A stretch of 64,000 bases of DNA from Zygnema cylindricum (GCA_037447655.1 JBBHKE010001969.1:455558-519557), one strand, 5' to 3'. Positions 11,202 to 22,433 are shown, counted from the first letter of the stretch. Notes: a model not told the origin generated them from the sequence alone. Translations and numbers: made by a program.

Positions 11202-11459
11202 CTATACATCAACTAGCCGTACATCACCCATAGCAAAAGTCTGAACACTCATTCCACAAGCACAATAAATATATTTCTCCAGGGTTGATTTCACATTTTT
11301 AAAGATAACCTTGTTCCAGCACAGGTGTGCTGATGCTCTTGTATCCATTATCCATCCAGGGTCCTTTGGACCCTCCATTGCCATCGCCATTGAAAACAGA
11401 TCCGTTTCATCTTCCTCAAAAAATGTCAGAGTCTCGTCTTGGAGTGACGAAAAAGCCAA
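11202..11459 (-). pseudogene. Protease region of the older copia element
   Basis: Reads PGWIMDTRASAHLCWNKVIF. The aspartic-protease site is normally D-S-G-A-S-x-H. Here it is D-T-R-A-S-A-H, so the essential Gly after the catalytic dyad position is Arg and the protease is probably inactive. A gag CCHC region is expected just upstream (11460-11775), but only fragments are visible there. Confidence 0.8.
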
Positions 11460-11775
11460 AAAAAGTGCATTTCCACGAGGTGTTTGCCTCGTAAAATGTT
11501 TGTAAAACTAACTTTGTTGCCATACCAGCCTATATAAACCTGTATTGTTAGCCTTTTTAAGCTAAGGAGAGAATTGATATCCATGACCTCTTTCACTACA
11601 ATAGAAACATGTATTGTTTGATTGTCTATTTCCACCCTGATTAAAATTGTCTGAACTGATTCTATTGATTAAATTGATTTCTCTCCCGATTAAACTATCT
11701 TTTTCTCTCAAGGTATGAATTAAAAGCCTTTTCATGCTAAGCAGTGAGAATTTGTGATGTAGCTTCCTCTTCTAG

Positions 11776-12358
11776 TTAAATATTAATTGCTAACTGTAAT
11801 GTCCAGCTAGCCTTATCTTTTTGTTTGAGCGTAATAAATGCTCTTTTTATACTACGAGGGAGACCCCTCATTATCAATACTGCCTGTTGAAATTGAGGAA
11901 ACGTGCCACTTGCACAAACAAGTGCATCTACTAGGATGCAAAATTTGTTAGCATATTCAGCCATCGTACCGCCAGTGTACTTATAGTCCCATTTTTTTCC
12001 AGCCAAGAGATTCTCCTCCTGGACATTAGCCTTTTCATAATCATTTTTAAAAGAAATCGTGATGTCAATTGCCTTTTTCTTTTTTATCCTAGACATAGCT
12101 AAGTCCTCAGATATACAGAATTTCAAAATAAAGCGAGACTGTGTGTTTTTCTTAGACCAAGTCGGATCAGATTCATCCAGCGAAACCATCCAATATATCC
12201 AATAGATTAACATTCTCAAAGTGAGTCTCCACCATATCTGCCCAATAAACATATTTCTCCCCGGAGAAGATAGGAATTATTGATGACATGCCCATAACCT
12301 GTTGTTCTACAACCCCTGGTACAGGTGGAGGAGCAGCAGTAGTAGTAGAAGTAGACAT
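11776..12358 (-). pseudogene. Gag of the older copia element
   Basis: Starts at ATG 12358 with MSTSTTTAAPPPVPGVVEQQ, then VMGMSSIIPIFSGEKYVYWA and DMVETHFENVNLLDIL. It continues after a frameshift near 12200 with LMSRIKKKKAID-like and YANKFCILVDALV segments of copia gag. A sequence close to the half-tRNA primer site (GGTTATGGGCAT) lies inside this coding stretch at about 12287-12298, as in the nested element. Confidence 0.8.
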
Positions 12359-13410
12359 GATACACTCTCAGAAGCTATAAATAATCCTACCTAAGAGCTA
12401 TTTCCAAGTGTTCACCAAATCTTATACAAGAATCCAAAACTTCACAAAACTCTATCTGAATATAGAGCAGCATAAACACTGACAACTCCCAAAGTATCAA
12501 TACAATTGACCAGACAACACTCAAGATATTATGCTCAAAAGTTTCCCAAAAACTGTCTGCAGTTTTACTTCTTCGAAGTCTCGATACATAAAATGTTATA
12601 AGTCCTAAGTCTTATACTTGTAGTGAGTCTCTACTCTGTGTTGTACTGTTGACATGAGAGGTACGTCAAACAATCAAGCTAACACTAATCTGCTAAGCTA
12701 CCACTGAGCTACTACTAAGCTACCACCGTATAATGAACACTACTCAAAATCTATACTTAGTAATTATATAAAACATTTGGCGGCTAAGTCCTGTGTGATC
12801 ATCTTATGATTCTCGTCAGTTTATTAGATTGTATCTATTGCTTTGTACTTTACTGAATCACATTAGAATATCCGCGGCTGCGTTGTCCGTACAGACCATA
12901 TCAAAAGTAATCGCAGTTGGGTTGTCCTGACTGCGTCGGAGTTGCGTTGTCTCACCCAATGTGTGACATGTGTATATGGGTGTAAGTACCATTCCAAAAT
13001 ACATGTAATGAACTTTAAGTGACGACGCATGTCCTTGTAGCTTTTACTTCATGTCGTCATACTATTTTAGTGAGACTTAAAGCTTTCCAGAATCAACAAT
13101 TACATGTCAAGTAACCTCGCACTGCCTCGATTTTGAAGGTCATTTACAAATGAAATCAATCTTAAAAGCATCAAACGCAATGCAACAAAAATGTGTTTTT
13201 GTTATATCACAACCACAAATGTGGAACAAAGGTGGTTGTCACAATAATGCTCGTGGAACTAGTCTACCATATCTATAATTTTCAATTCTATACAAACTAC
13301 CTACAAGATCTCCAAAATTTTACTTTTTTTTTTAATATTAACTATTTTATAATCTACGGTATAAAGTTCACTAAAATTTTCAAGTTTTATGAATTCTAAC
13401 ATTGTGGATA
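12359..13410. other. Leader or LTR-like flank, no gene seen
   Basis: AT-rich sequence upstream of the older copia gag. A short GCTAC-repeat (AAGCTACCACTGAGCTACTA) lies near 12695-12725. This could hold the older element's 5' LTR, but no matching copy was found left of 3053. Nothing else can be supported. Confidence 0.4.
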
Positions 13411-13504
13411 CTAAAGTTATTTTACTCCCCCTTTTTTTTCTCTTTGTCGCTCTTTAAGCCTACACCCTACTTTTAATTTACTAACTTCATCCATCTCACC
13501 CTGC

Positions 13505-13735
13505 CTCAATGTCCATGTGGTGACGAGCCGGCAGTGAGGTGGCGACGGTGATGAACCGGCAGTGAGGCGGCGATGGCGACGAGCCGGCAGTGAGGTGGCA
13601 ACGGCGACGAGCCGGCAGTGAGGTGGCGACGGTGACGAGCCTGTAGTGAAGTGGCGCCGGCGATGAACCGGCTGTGAGTTGGCGAAGACGACGAGCTGGC
13701 AGTGAGGTGGCGGCGGCGATGAACCGGCAGTGAAA
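13505..13735. repeat. GC-rich minisatellite, about 30-bp unit
   Basis: Seven to eight imperfect units of the form GACGAGCCGGCAGTGAGGTG GCGACG. Units vary between GACGAGCC and GATGAACC. The antisense frame reads LPARRHRHLTAGSS-like repeats, which reflects the unit and not a protein family. Confidence 0.85.
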
Positions 13736-13759
13736 CGCGTTCCCCTCTTGCTTCCCCTC

Positions 13760-14930
13760 TCCCTCCAATTTTTTTCCACTCCCTCCATCACTCTTTCCCC
13801 CTAATCTGTCCCCATGTCCCACCCATTCCCCCCTTGCCTTCAACCCATGTGTCTCCCTCCCTCTCCTATTTTTTTCTCCCTCCCTACAATTTTTCTCCCT
13901 CTCTTTGTCACTCTTTCTCCCCAATGTGAACCTATGTCCCACCCATTCCCTCCTCCCCTCAACCCATCTGTCCCCCTCCCTCTCTTTTTGTTTTTTCCTC
14001 CACCCTCCCTCCATTCCTCTTTTTCCACCTTCCTCTCTCCCACCCGCTAACTCTTTCTTCCTCTCCCTCCCCCCCTCTTCTTCCCTTTTCTTCCACTTCC
14101 ATCCCTTCCCTTACCACCTTCTCCTCCTCTTCCCTCACCCCATTCTCCCTGAAACCCTCTATCTTTCTCTGTCTCTCTCTCCCTCTCTCCCTCCCTCTCC
14201 CCCTCTCCCCTTTTCTCATCTCTTTCTCTTCCACTCTTCCCCTTTCACCCTTTTCCTCCCACTCTTCTCCCTTCCCCTCTTCGGCCTCTTTCTCCCTCCC
14301 CTTCCCCATCTTCCCTCTTTCCCATTTCCCCCTCTTATATACTCTCCCTCCCTCTCTCCCATTTTCTCCATCTCCCTCTCTATCTCTTTTTATATCTGAC
14401 CTCCACTCTCTTGGCCCCCTCAATAACCCTCCCTTTTCCCCTTCCACTACGTCATTCTCTCCTACCCTTTCATCCTTTCTCCCTCTTTCCCCTCCCTCCC
14501 CCCCTTCCACTTCTTCCCTCTCTCCCTCACTCTTTTCCTCCCACTCCTTCCCTCCCTCACCCGCTACCTCCCTTTTTTTTCCCTCATCCCTCTCTCTCTT
14601 TGTACCTCTTTCCCTTTTTGCGTCTCTAACCTCATTTCCCCCTCTCTCCCTCCCTTTCTCTCCTTCCTTCTCACCCCCTTTCTTGTTATCTTTCTCTCCA
14701 TCCCCCTCTGCCTCTCCTTCTCCCTCCATCCCTCTCCCTCCACCCCCCTCACCCTTTTTTTTCCCTCTCTCGCTCCCTCTCTACCCCCCCCTCCTTTTCT
14801 CTCTCCCTCTATCCCCCTCCCTCCACCCGCTTCTCCCTCTTTCTTTCCCTCTCTCGCTCCTTTTCCATTCCCCCCTCCCTCTCTCTCTCCCTCTATGTCC
14901 ACCTCTCTATCCTCCTCTCCTACCTCCTCT
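13760..14930. repeat. Pyrimidine-rich (CCCTCT)n tract, 1.2 kb
   Basis: Almost pure C/T on the + strand, with imperfect larger units such as CCCATGTCCCACCCATTCCC near 13810 and 13930. Long open frames here encode only Ser/Leu/Pro/Phe or Glu/Gly/Arg runs and are not genes. From 14931 to 15160 nothing else is recognised. Confidence 0.9.
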
Positions 14931-15160
14931 CGGATAGCTAATTGCCAAAGTTCTATGACTTCTCGCTGAAGATGGACGACTTCTCCACGAAGTTGGACAA
15001 CCTCTCGTTGAATTTCGTTGAACTTTCGCAGTAAATATTTGCACGATATATCGCCTTCCCGTCGGTGTGGTGTCGGTTTTGGTGGAGGACCCCTACCTCC
15101 CCTCTGTTGCGATGTTGAATTAGGTTGTGGAACCCTAACAATATCTCAGAGGCGGACCCT

Positions 15161-15266
15161 CCTAGAATTCCGAATGTGCTTTAAACCCTTCTCTCTTTTT
15201 TTATAAAATATTTCCTAGAATTCCGAATGTGCTTTAAACCCTTCTCTCTTTTTTTATAAAATATTT
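15161..15266. repeat. Two perfect tandem copies of a 53-bp unit
   Basis: CCTAGAATTCCGAATGTGCT begins at 15161 and 15214, each followed by the same TTTAAACCC...TATAAAATATTT tail. The copies are identical, so the duplication is recent. Confidence 0.85.
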
Positions 15267-15530
15267 CACCTCTTCTGTCTTCTTGAACTAGTATAAAATG
15301 CCACTAAGTCGTGGGTCCCAAACATGGTGTACCCTCAAAAACTAACAAATATCAAACTCATATACACCTATTCGGTGTCTAATCTAACGGAGTTGGGCAT
15401 CTGTGATATCAAATGATGCGAATGCCGCGAACGATGTATTGTTGTCATCCGTCGACATCTACTTCCAAGTCGGAAGTGAGGGCGTGTCACTCGAAATGGT
15501 TAGTGGTTCTGGAGTAGGTCGGCTGCTGCT

Positions 15531-16207
15531 TCAGGCCCTAATCCCTTTGGGATTGTAGTACCTCCATTGTGGAGGACAATCCTTTGGGTGAATGAAATGA
15601 GAGAGATGGAGAAAAAATGCATCCATAGCATCATATTGCCCTTCCGGTGTAGGGAAGAGCCAATCTAGGTATTCTTGCCTAGGGTTGATTGGCGATAAAA
15701 CTTCTTCGTTCCCATGCATTATTGTTAACCCTAATTGTTGAGGGCACTCTGAAAAAGCAATACCTAGGACTTTATCCCCACTTTCATACGCATTTTCTTC
15801 TAGCCCCTAGGTACTTTCGACCGATTGATCGTCCTTTGTGGACGCCTCTTCTTGGAATTTGTCGACCTTCAAGTCCCCCTCCATGGTGTGCTCCGAAGAA
15901 GTAGCGTCCTGTGATGGTTCCTCTCCATTGATGATGGATTTTTTCGCAAGTGTTTGGATGGCTCGTAATCTTCATCGTCTTTGCTATTGCAAGTATCTAA
16001 TGGCCCTGAAAAATCAAATTGAAATAATAAGGGTCCGGAAAGTGGTCCTCTCATCCTCTCTGGTCGTCCCTGTATCAAAGTCGCTGCAATTGCCTCCTCT
16101 TTTTCCTCTTTGACGATTTCGAGGCCGGGTTGTTGTTTAGGGCGTGGAATTCTGGTGCGTGCAATTGTGCGACGTGGACGTGTGGTTGGTTTTGTTGGAA
16201 AATCCAT
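15531..16207 (-). pseudogene. Hypothetical acidic protein, broken frame
   Basis: The leftward frame starts at ATG 16207: MDFPTKPTTRPRRTIARTRI, an Arg/Pro-rich start, then acidic KDDEDYEPSKHLRK. The sense then seems to continue in a different frame (SIINGEEPSQDATSSEHTME, DKFQEEASTKDDQSVEST, a TAG stop, then GLEENAYESGDKVLG). It runs on into MHGNEEVLSPINPRQEYLDW and ends CPPQWRYYNPKGIRA at 15531. So one frameshift (or small intron) and one stop separate three acidic, protein-like pieces. No family is recognised. It could be a transposon-associated open frame or a decayed host gene. Confidence 0.4.
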
Positions 16208-16682
16208 GGCGTTCGTTTGAAATTTCGAAGTGAAAGAGATAGGTGAAAAGAGAGAGGAAGAATGTTAAAGGTACCATTGTGACGTACGAAGGGTTACAAA
16301 ATAGAACCGACGTACGAAATTTGACATAGAGTATTAATACTAGTATTAGTACAAAACTATTGACAAAATTGCGTACGTAATTTTTATTTCATTTGGCGTT
16401 GGGAATTAACGTGGAATCGTTATGTAGTTTCAATTAAGTATAAGGTGTTTCGCGATTCAAATAAAACGCTCACACGACATGTCATTTAATAAATTTCATT
16501 ATGAATGGTGTAGGAAATTTTAGATCGTTTCACATTGCAACTTGACGCCGAATCGCCTTCACTTTGTCTAAAATTGCATCTCGATCTAGCTCAGACGCTC
16601 GCAAATGTAAATGTACAATTTGGCGTATAGTGCGAGTTAAATTGACATGGCGATCTAAGTATTTTGGCGCGCATATATTGAA

Positions 16683-16835
16683 CTTCAAATACATGTGCCG
16701 CCGCCACCTCGGCACCTTAGCACATTGCCACCGCCACCAGCTCACCACTGCTGCCACCTCGCCACCGCCGCTACTTCAGCACTGCCGCCACCTTGGCACC
16801 GCCACCACTTCGTCGCCATTGTCGCCAGTTTGCCC
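16683..16835. repeat. GCCACC-type triplet-rich tract
   Basis: Imperfect GCCGCCACC / GCCACCGCC repeats on the + strand. Apparent Thr/Ala/His or Gly-rich translations come from the repeat. Between 16208 and 16682 only AT-rich sequence with a few GTACG motifs is seen. Confidence 0.75.
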
Positions 16836-16984
16836 ACCTTTCTCACACTTTGACCTTAATTATACAATACCATTATTGTAATTAAAATTGACAGTTACCT
16901 GCAGTCCATATTTTTTATTTTCTTACACAATATATATTCTTTCTATGTTTTTCCCCACTTTTTTCCTTAAAAATAGACTACAAA

Positions 16985-19698
16985 CCTCTTAAATATCCTC
17001 GAGAGCGCCGTCTTCCCATGGAAATGTACGTCGAAGAAGGCATTCCGGGACTTCAACACGATCTCGGAGTACAAAGTAAGTGTTTTTTCCATCCTCGAAG
17101 CCGGCTTGTACTAATAAGACATTGAAGGGGATCGATATGAGGTAAGATAGATACATATGGGAGTTCACCCATCTCCCAAGGCGGGCAATATGCCATACAT
17201 AAGCGTTATTCACAATAAAGTTTTGTTACGCAAAGTTATAAACAACAAAACATCGACAAATATTACCTTCAGATTCTCTAATTTAATGCAATTCAAAAGA
17301 GCGGGGACGTACTCACCCTTTGCTCTCAGCTGCCTTTTTGCCTGATCCTCGCATTGGGTGTGTCTTTGAGTTAGAGACAAGGTCCAAACACAAAAATATC
17401 GCATGTATTAACTTAAGGTGGGAATGGTAGTCCAAAGGATTTTTGTTGTCTGAAGCCATTAGAAATAGAAAAAGATGATACCTGTGAGTGTATCAAAAAT
17501 CTATATGATTTTCAAATGTATATCATATAGAAAAGATTATTATCAGTGAAATCTGAATTATTAGAACGCAGTCAAGTTTACAAAAAAATTGACCTTTAAA
17601 GTAAAATTCTCTAGTGTTATCATGACTCTCTCCGATGAAAAGTCGAGGCACCCCCATCCCGTGCCTCCTTTCATGTAGAATAGGTACAACAACCACATAT
17701 CGATCTTGCCGACAGGAAAAACGTCCCATTCGTTATTTTAGAAAACACCAAAATGCTTCTTCCGACCATTCTGCAATATAAATAACATCGACAATTAGTG
17801 GATACAACCCCTAAAAAATGACGTTATGTAAGAAAATTTGATATATTCAAATAAAAAAAGGAAAAGCACCTTGTTGGTCTTGCCGTTCATGTCCAAAAAT
17901 CCCAACATGTGACACGGTGTGGGACGTACACTCTCCACTTCTATCGAAAACAAATCACATAGGTTCACAACCCTTACGCTGTTTCCGTTCCGGTTGCAAA
18001 ATGCGTCAAAAGTGTAACACTACGAGCAAGCATGTTCTCGTGAACAAAACCCATTGTCAAAAATGAATCATGTCATTTTTGGCTTATCTCCTTAATTTGC
18101 TTCCCGTTATAACCATCGATAATAGCTTCTGATTGCTGATCGAAATACTCGCATTTACACCTCACGCCAGTTTGTCAAAATTTTCCTTTCATAACAACTT
18201 TTGTTTCAGGTCCATTTGCGATATCTTCTTCATGAATCTTTAAAGATCTACACTGATATTTTTGAAAGAATTTTAGGGCTTTAAACACTACTTGTAAAAA
18301 GCTCTTTTTCTGCAAGTAAAAAATAACAAACAAAATAAACACATATATCACGCAATGTTAAAACTTCTTCTTACACAAAACTATAACCCTTCTTGTTTTC
18401 CTTCCTCTCTCCAACTATTTCTGTCAATCCCCCTACTACTTCTTTTCATCTTAACATGTTTTACACTACAATGCATTACTTCTTGTTGTAAAAAAAAAAA
18501 CATGACCCAACATACCTGTTCTTTATGAGCCCTACAAAAACGATGTACTGAGAGCACTCGAATTACTATAGTGTCTTCCGAAGGTGCGTCCAAGTTCAGC
18601 CTGTTGAAATTATTAGAATTATGTGATATTTTCTAGGTCTAAATAGTTCAGTACAAAAAGGAAAAGAAAAAGGCAGACAGCCTGTCTCCACCTCCTCCCT
18701 CTACCAACCATACTTGTTGTAGTCACTAAGGGATAGAGAGGGTGGCTAAGCCATGACTCTCCTAGCTCAACAAGCAGGACTAAAGAGTGACTTAAGTCAC
18801 TCTCAACACAAGGTTGAGTCCGGCAGGACTCAAACCTCCGACCGGCAGAGCGCGGCGTAGCCGTTAGCTCAAACCAGTCTGTCGTAGAAGTGCGTTAGGA
18901 GATATAGGGTTCGATATTTATTTAAACTATTGTATGGTGCTGAAATCAATTAACTCGAAATTGAACAAAGGAACATATAACTTGTTAAATTTTAGTACGG
19001 ACGTCATTTCGCACGAAACAAATGAATTGGACATTCGTTTCGACGGTCGATATTTAACGTCGGATTTAATCCGACGGCACATATCATCGCCGAGATCGCG
19101 AAATGGTCACTTTGGCTTTTATGGACATGGCATGACTTGGCGCCGTGTGGAAGGATGACATTCGGTCGCAGGGATTCCAAGGAATGTACGGACGAGAAGA
19201 AAAGTGACACGCGTCCACTCAGTGGCGTTGTCGTACACAGGTTGTACAGAAAGGACATCAGCCGTAGTACATTTCTGTACTTTACAGTCATATGATTGGT
19301 TTGTACTTCAGTAGATAGGGGCTGTGAGAGGGGTTTAAAACTTAGGAAATTTGGTAGGCAGTCACCTCTCTCTAAGAGAGCTTTGTATAAAGTGACATTT
19401 TTGTCGGCTCATAACTTATCAGCTAGTTAACCGTTTTCAGTGATTTTTTTGCTACGAACTCAAAGTAGTCGAGGCTAAACAGGGGTGCAGTCAAACTGTC
19501 AGTTTGCCTTCATGGGCAGTAGTGGTTGTGGCTTGAAGTGGGTTAGTTAAATACTATTTAAAGGATTCATGTATTCTGTGGTCGAATGGAGGACACAGAA
19601 TTGCACGGCCCATTATCTCTCAAATTTTTCCCTTCAATTCTTTGAATGTAGTTTGGAAAATCATCATTCTTTTTATGTAACCTAGCTTTTTGCTTGGC
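16985..19698 (-). pseudogene. Multi-exon leftward gene relic, interrupted by a solo LTR
   Basis: Exon-like pieces can be read leftward. One exon begins at 19698 after an AG, reads KNDDFPNYIQRIEGKN, is cut at 19606 by the LTR (18602-19605), and resumes as LNLDAPSEDTIVIRVLSVHR ending HKEQ before GTATGT at 18516. The next starts at 18309 after TTGCAG with KKSFLQVVFKALKFFQKYQC but meets TGA at 18175. Further pieces are KCEYFDQQSEAIIDGYNGKQ (about 18150-18090), MLGFLDMNGKTNK (about 17900), VFPVGKIDMWLLYLFYMKGG (about 17710), and NAYVWHIARLGRWVNSHMYL to TFPWEDGALEDI (17213-16989). The family is not recognised. The pieces look protein-coding but stops suggest decay; it could be a transposon gene. 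Confidence 0.45.
18602..19605 (+). mobile_element. Solo LTR (1004 bp) of the nested-copia family
   Basis: Starts TGTTGAAATTATTAG and ends ACAGAATTGCA. It is flanked by CAGCC (18597-18601) and CGGCC (19606-19610), four of five bases matching, as expected for an aged target duplication. Promoter-like TATAAAG lies near 19386. An antisense tRNA-like block is at 18818-18892. It lies inside an exon of the leftward gene relic: removing it and one duplication restores an open frame across the site. Confidence 0.88.
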
Positions 19699-19878
19699 CT
19701 ACCATTTCTGTAAATGAAATCACATCATCGAAAACAACTCACTATCATTTAAAAAAAATGAAAACAAGACAAAAAAAATAAATCATGACACATTCGTGAG
19801 ATAAAAAATTATTCAAATTTGCTCAATATCCACCCAAAACATTAAAAACATGAGTACATGTTTGCCCAGCACATTTTT

Positions 19879-20244
19879 CTATCGCATGCTTCGCGAGTAC
19901 TGTAAGAAGGTTTCCGCCCCAACTATTTTTTTTTGATTAGAAACTGCCTCTCGTCTGGTTTCTTCGGTGTCCGCTGTAAACGAGGCTCGTTCCATTGTAC
20001 TCCTTTGAGTGCCCCTACTTGGTCCCGCATCGTCTTCATCTTCCATAACCCCCTTGAGTGCCCTTACTTGGTCCCGCATCGTCCACCCTTTCCCTCCCCT
20101 CATATCCAGGCACAACATTTTATCGTCTTTTTCTCCTGTTAGGTTGTGAAGTACCAACGTTTTCACTATTTGCATTGGTTCCTTTGTCAAGTAGGTTACG
20201 AACGCGTTTTTTTTTGACCCTACTTCTAAGGGCCCTACTTGCAA
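19879..20244 (-). CDS. Hypothetical open frame, 121 residues
   Basis: Contains a basic and then acidic, low-complexity sequence. A DNA unit carrying GATGCGGGACCAAGTA and GGGCACTCAA occurs twice in it (about 70 bp apart) in two different frames, giving TMRDQVRALKG and DDAGPSRGTQR. Because the repeat is read in different frames, a conserved protein is doubtful. In another frame the start reads MEDLASRALRSRVKKKRVRN, a nuclear-signal-like beginning that stops after 44 codons. No family is recognised. It is probably a transposon fragment or a non-coding repeat. Confidence 0.2.
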   Translation of the reverse strand: MQVGPLEVGSKKNAFVTYLTKEPMQIVKTLVLHNLTGEKDDKMLCLDMRGGKGWTMRDQVRALKGVMEDEDDAGPSRGTQRSTMERASFTADTEETRREAVSNQKKIVGAETFLQYSRSMR

Positions 20245-20833
20245 GGTCCTCCATAGAACACAATGATTAAAACCTGTAATCTAACACACAACAATTTAAC
20301 ACTCACAAAGTGTTATTATCTTTACTGGTGAATACATTTTTTTTTGGGTTTAAAAGATGAAAACAAGCGAAAAAGGCAGTGAAGGGCAAAACAAGGAAGA
20401 AATGGGCTGATAGAAAGACGGGGCACGATGCGTGTGAGGGAAAGCCAATAATACAAAAATGAAAAAACGATTGGTGTGTTACACGATCTCACGGTTGAAA
20501 AGTTTGAAAATTTCCAAAACTCAACGGGCACTTCAAATGTTTTGGGTTTCGAAAACGTCCGCGCGGCGCTGCGCGTCGTAAAACGAAACTTACGGGGGGC
20601 GACGTGGCTGCTCCTGGTGGATAGTCCCACACGCCCACACTGCTTTCGAAGGCCGAAAATCGCAAGGTTCAGTACAGTACACCGTGAATAGCTATTAGCG
20701 TCAATATTTTTTTCGTACACAATTGTTGTATTGTGGTCTGACGGTTGCGATTTAAAGGTAACATTCTCAGCTTTTGATTGGCGATCTCAAATTGAAAATC
20801 CAACAAGTGTGTAAGGAGAAAAGATGTTTAAAG

Positions 20834-21116
20834 CATAGTTAAAAAGTAGGCGTTTTTTAGTAGGCCTTTGGCCGGCGCCTTTAGCGTAAGTTGTGTTATT
20901 CGCTTTTCATGTGATCTTCTTAGATCGCTACTCTGATCAGCGACCGTTCGACCGTCCGATCGTCCGATTTTGACGGTGTTAATAAAATCCTTTGTTCCGA
21001 ATGTTTTAATTGGCTCAATTTGGTCGGAATACAATATGGGTCTTTAGGTCATATTGTATGTTTTGCATACAATTGGCATATTGTATGGGCCTACTTTCAC
21101 CTACTTTTGAACTATG
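20834..21116. mobile_element. hAT-type MITE, 283 bp, target duplication GTTTAAAG
   Basis: Begins CATAGTTAAAAAGTAGGCG and ends CCTACTTTTGAACTATG. Flanks are GTTTAAAG at 20826-20833 and 21117-21124, a perfect 8-bp duplication typical of hAT elements. It is a shorter relative of 57001-57635, sharing the GGCATATTGTATGGGCC block. Confidence 0.88.
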
Positions 21117-21148
21117 GTTTAAAGTGGCGAAAAAAACTTTGACGCTTA

Positions 21149-21926
21149 GGGTGCGTCTTTGTGTGCTTAAGTAAGGGTTTTTTTCTGTCGTTTTCCTGTA
21201 AAATTTAGAGCCGTACCGCGTAAGTTTCAACCGTACAATAAAATAGAAAAAAAGAGAAGTACATTTTGCGTCATCATCGAATTGAAAATGTACTACATCT
21301 TGTCGTCTTGTGTTCTTAGACCCACTTCGACGACAAAAAACGTCATCTTTAACCTTATCTTTAAAACACAGGGCCGATGTGTTTTAAAATTAGGGATTTT
21401 CAATAAACAAATAGGAACACGTATTCGCACGTGCATTGTTTTGTTCAAAAAATTCAAACGATTTCAAGCGACGTGAAGTGTACACGATTCGCTATGTTTT
21501 GTCCGTTTTTGTTTAATACGACAAAGAGAAGTACACAGTTTGTTTTGTTTTGTCCGTTTCCATCCGGTACGGGATTTTTTTTTGCAGGGGTCTCAAGGTT
21601 CCGATGCCATTTCACGTCGAGCCGACAATAGACGCAAAGTCAAAACGCATCTTCTTCAACCGTGAAACGGCACAGGCTGGAGGGCGGTAGGTCTACAATG
21701 TCACGAAAAGTCACGCGACGTCACAAGCAGTTACGAAAAATAACGTGCGTCATCACAGATTGTAGACGTTGACAGCCGTCACGGGCATTGTCGACGTATA
21801 CAATCGTCACGCCCTAAGTGACAATTTCGTTTGGTACACATAGGGACACCCGAAATCCGGGTCCGCCGGATCTGCGCTAAAAAACAAAAAAAAATCTCTA
21901 AGTTTGAAGTACATAGAGACGCACCC
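21149..21926. mobile_element. TTA-flanked TIR element, 778 bp
   Basis: Ends are GGGTGCGTCTTTGTGTGC and ACATAGAGACGCACCC, flanked by TTA on both sides (21146-21148, 21927-21929), as in PIF/Harbinger-type elements. Its interior, read in reverse, matches 29029-29723 and 37803-38512 (for example ATCCGGTCGACGTGAA and ACGTCTACAATCTGTG there). No transposase is present. Confidence 0.75.
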
Positions 21927-22042
21927 TTATAGCGATTCACGGTGTACTATACCGTACTGTAGACTTTACTGTAGTAGAATGAACAGATCATTATAAAACC
22001 TACGAACAAAGCTTTGACTTTTCGCCGGCTGTTCCGCAGAAA

Positions 22043-22228
22043 ATGGCCGAGTCTCGTCAGGGCTATTCAGGGGGGTATTCCATGTTATATTTATTGGATC
22101 GAATGAAACAATCTTGTTTGTTAGAGCCTGTATGGAGCGTTTGTCTCGACGTGCGGCTTATTCTAGTTGTCGACCAGAAACCTACGTGGACCAATCGTAA
22201 TAAAGCACGCAGGCGATTGTTGCATTGC
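22043..22228 (+). CDS. Small open frame with promoter-like context; possible first exon
   Basis: An ATG in good context (AAAATGGCC) opens MAESRQGYSGGYSMLYLLDR and continues for 61 codons to ARRRLLHC. TATAAAA lies about 50 bp upstream, near 21993. It precedes the glycosyltransferase gene on the same strand and could be an upstream or first exon, but no donor site in the right phase to join 24266 was identified. No homology is recognised. Confidence 0.25.
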
Positions 22229-22423
22229 TGACACATCACATACAAATCTACCCAGAGTTCTCATATTTTTGTAACTATGCTTGTACGGAAACTACAGACA
22301 CCCTGCAAATTATTTTGTATCCACAGCTACAAATTAATGTGGAAGGACAATATCGTACTCATCGTATGCATGCGGCAGCATCATAGAGAAAAACTGAAAA
22401 TCGCACGCCCGTCATTTTCCGAC

Positions 22424-22433
22424 NNNNNNNNNN
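22424..22433. other. Assembly gap (10 N)
   Basis: Ten N bases directly before a pyrimidine tract. The real length is unknown, so repeat length and spacing here are unreliable. Confidence 0.99.

Larger units (their letters stand above)
3053..12358 (-). mobile_element. Older Ty1/copia element, split by a nested copia insertion
   Basis: A leftward copia element whose parts appear in copia order (gag, protease, integrase, RT, RNase H) but in two blocks. Gag through most of integrase occupies 12358-10159. The integrase C-terminus, RT and RNase H occupy 4935-3053. The gap between the blocks is a second copia element at 4941-10158. The join can be followed at protein level: integrase ends ...HSKGY at 10159 and resumes RVFVFERQKIVV at 4935, matching the usual copia KGYRVY...RKV pattern. 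Frames are broken in several places and catalytic residues are lost, so it is dead. Its own LTRs were not identified. Confidence 0.85.
20680..21944. mobile_element. TA-flanked TIR element containing two nested elements
   Basis: Terminal inverted repeats: CACCGTGAATAGCTATTAG at 20680 and ATAGCGATTCACGGTG ending 21944, each bounded by TA. The same ends define smaller elements at 30877-31075 and 46221-46436. No transposase is present. A TA duplication suits Tc1/mariner-type elements, which is an inference from the duplication alone. It has been entered by the elements at 20834 and 21149. Confidence 0.75.

Noticed and set aside
13959-14902. Glu/Gly/Arg-rich open frames on the minus strand
   Set aside because: Purine-strand translation of the same kind of simple repeat, with no complexity outside the repeat unit.
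20322-20720. 132-codon open frame on the minus strand
   Set aside because: It overlaps a repeat shared with 39300-39430 and the edge of a TIR element; the frame is not kept in the other copy.
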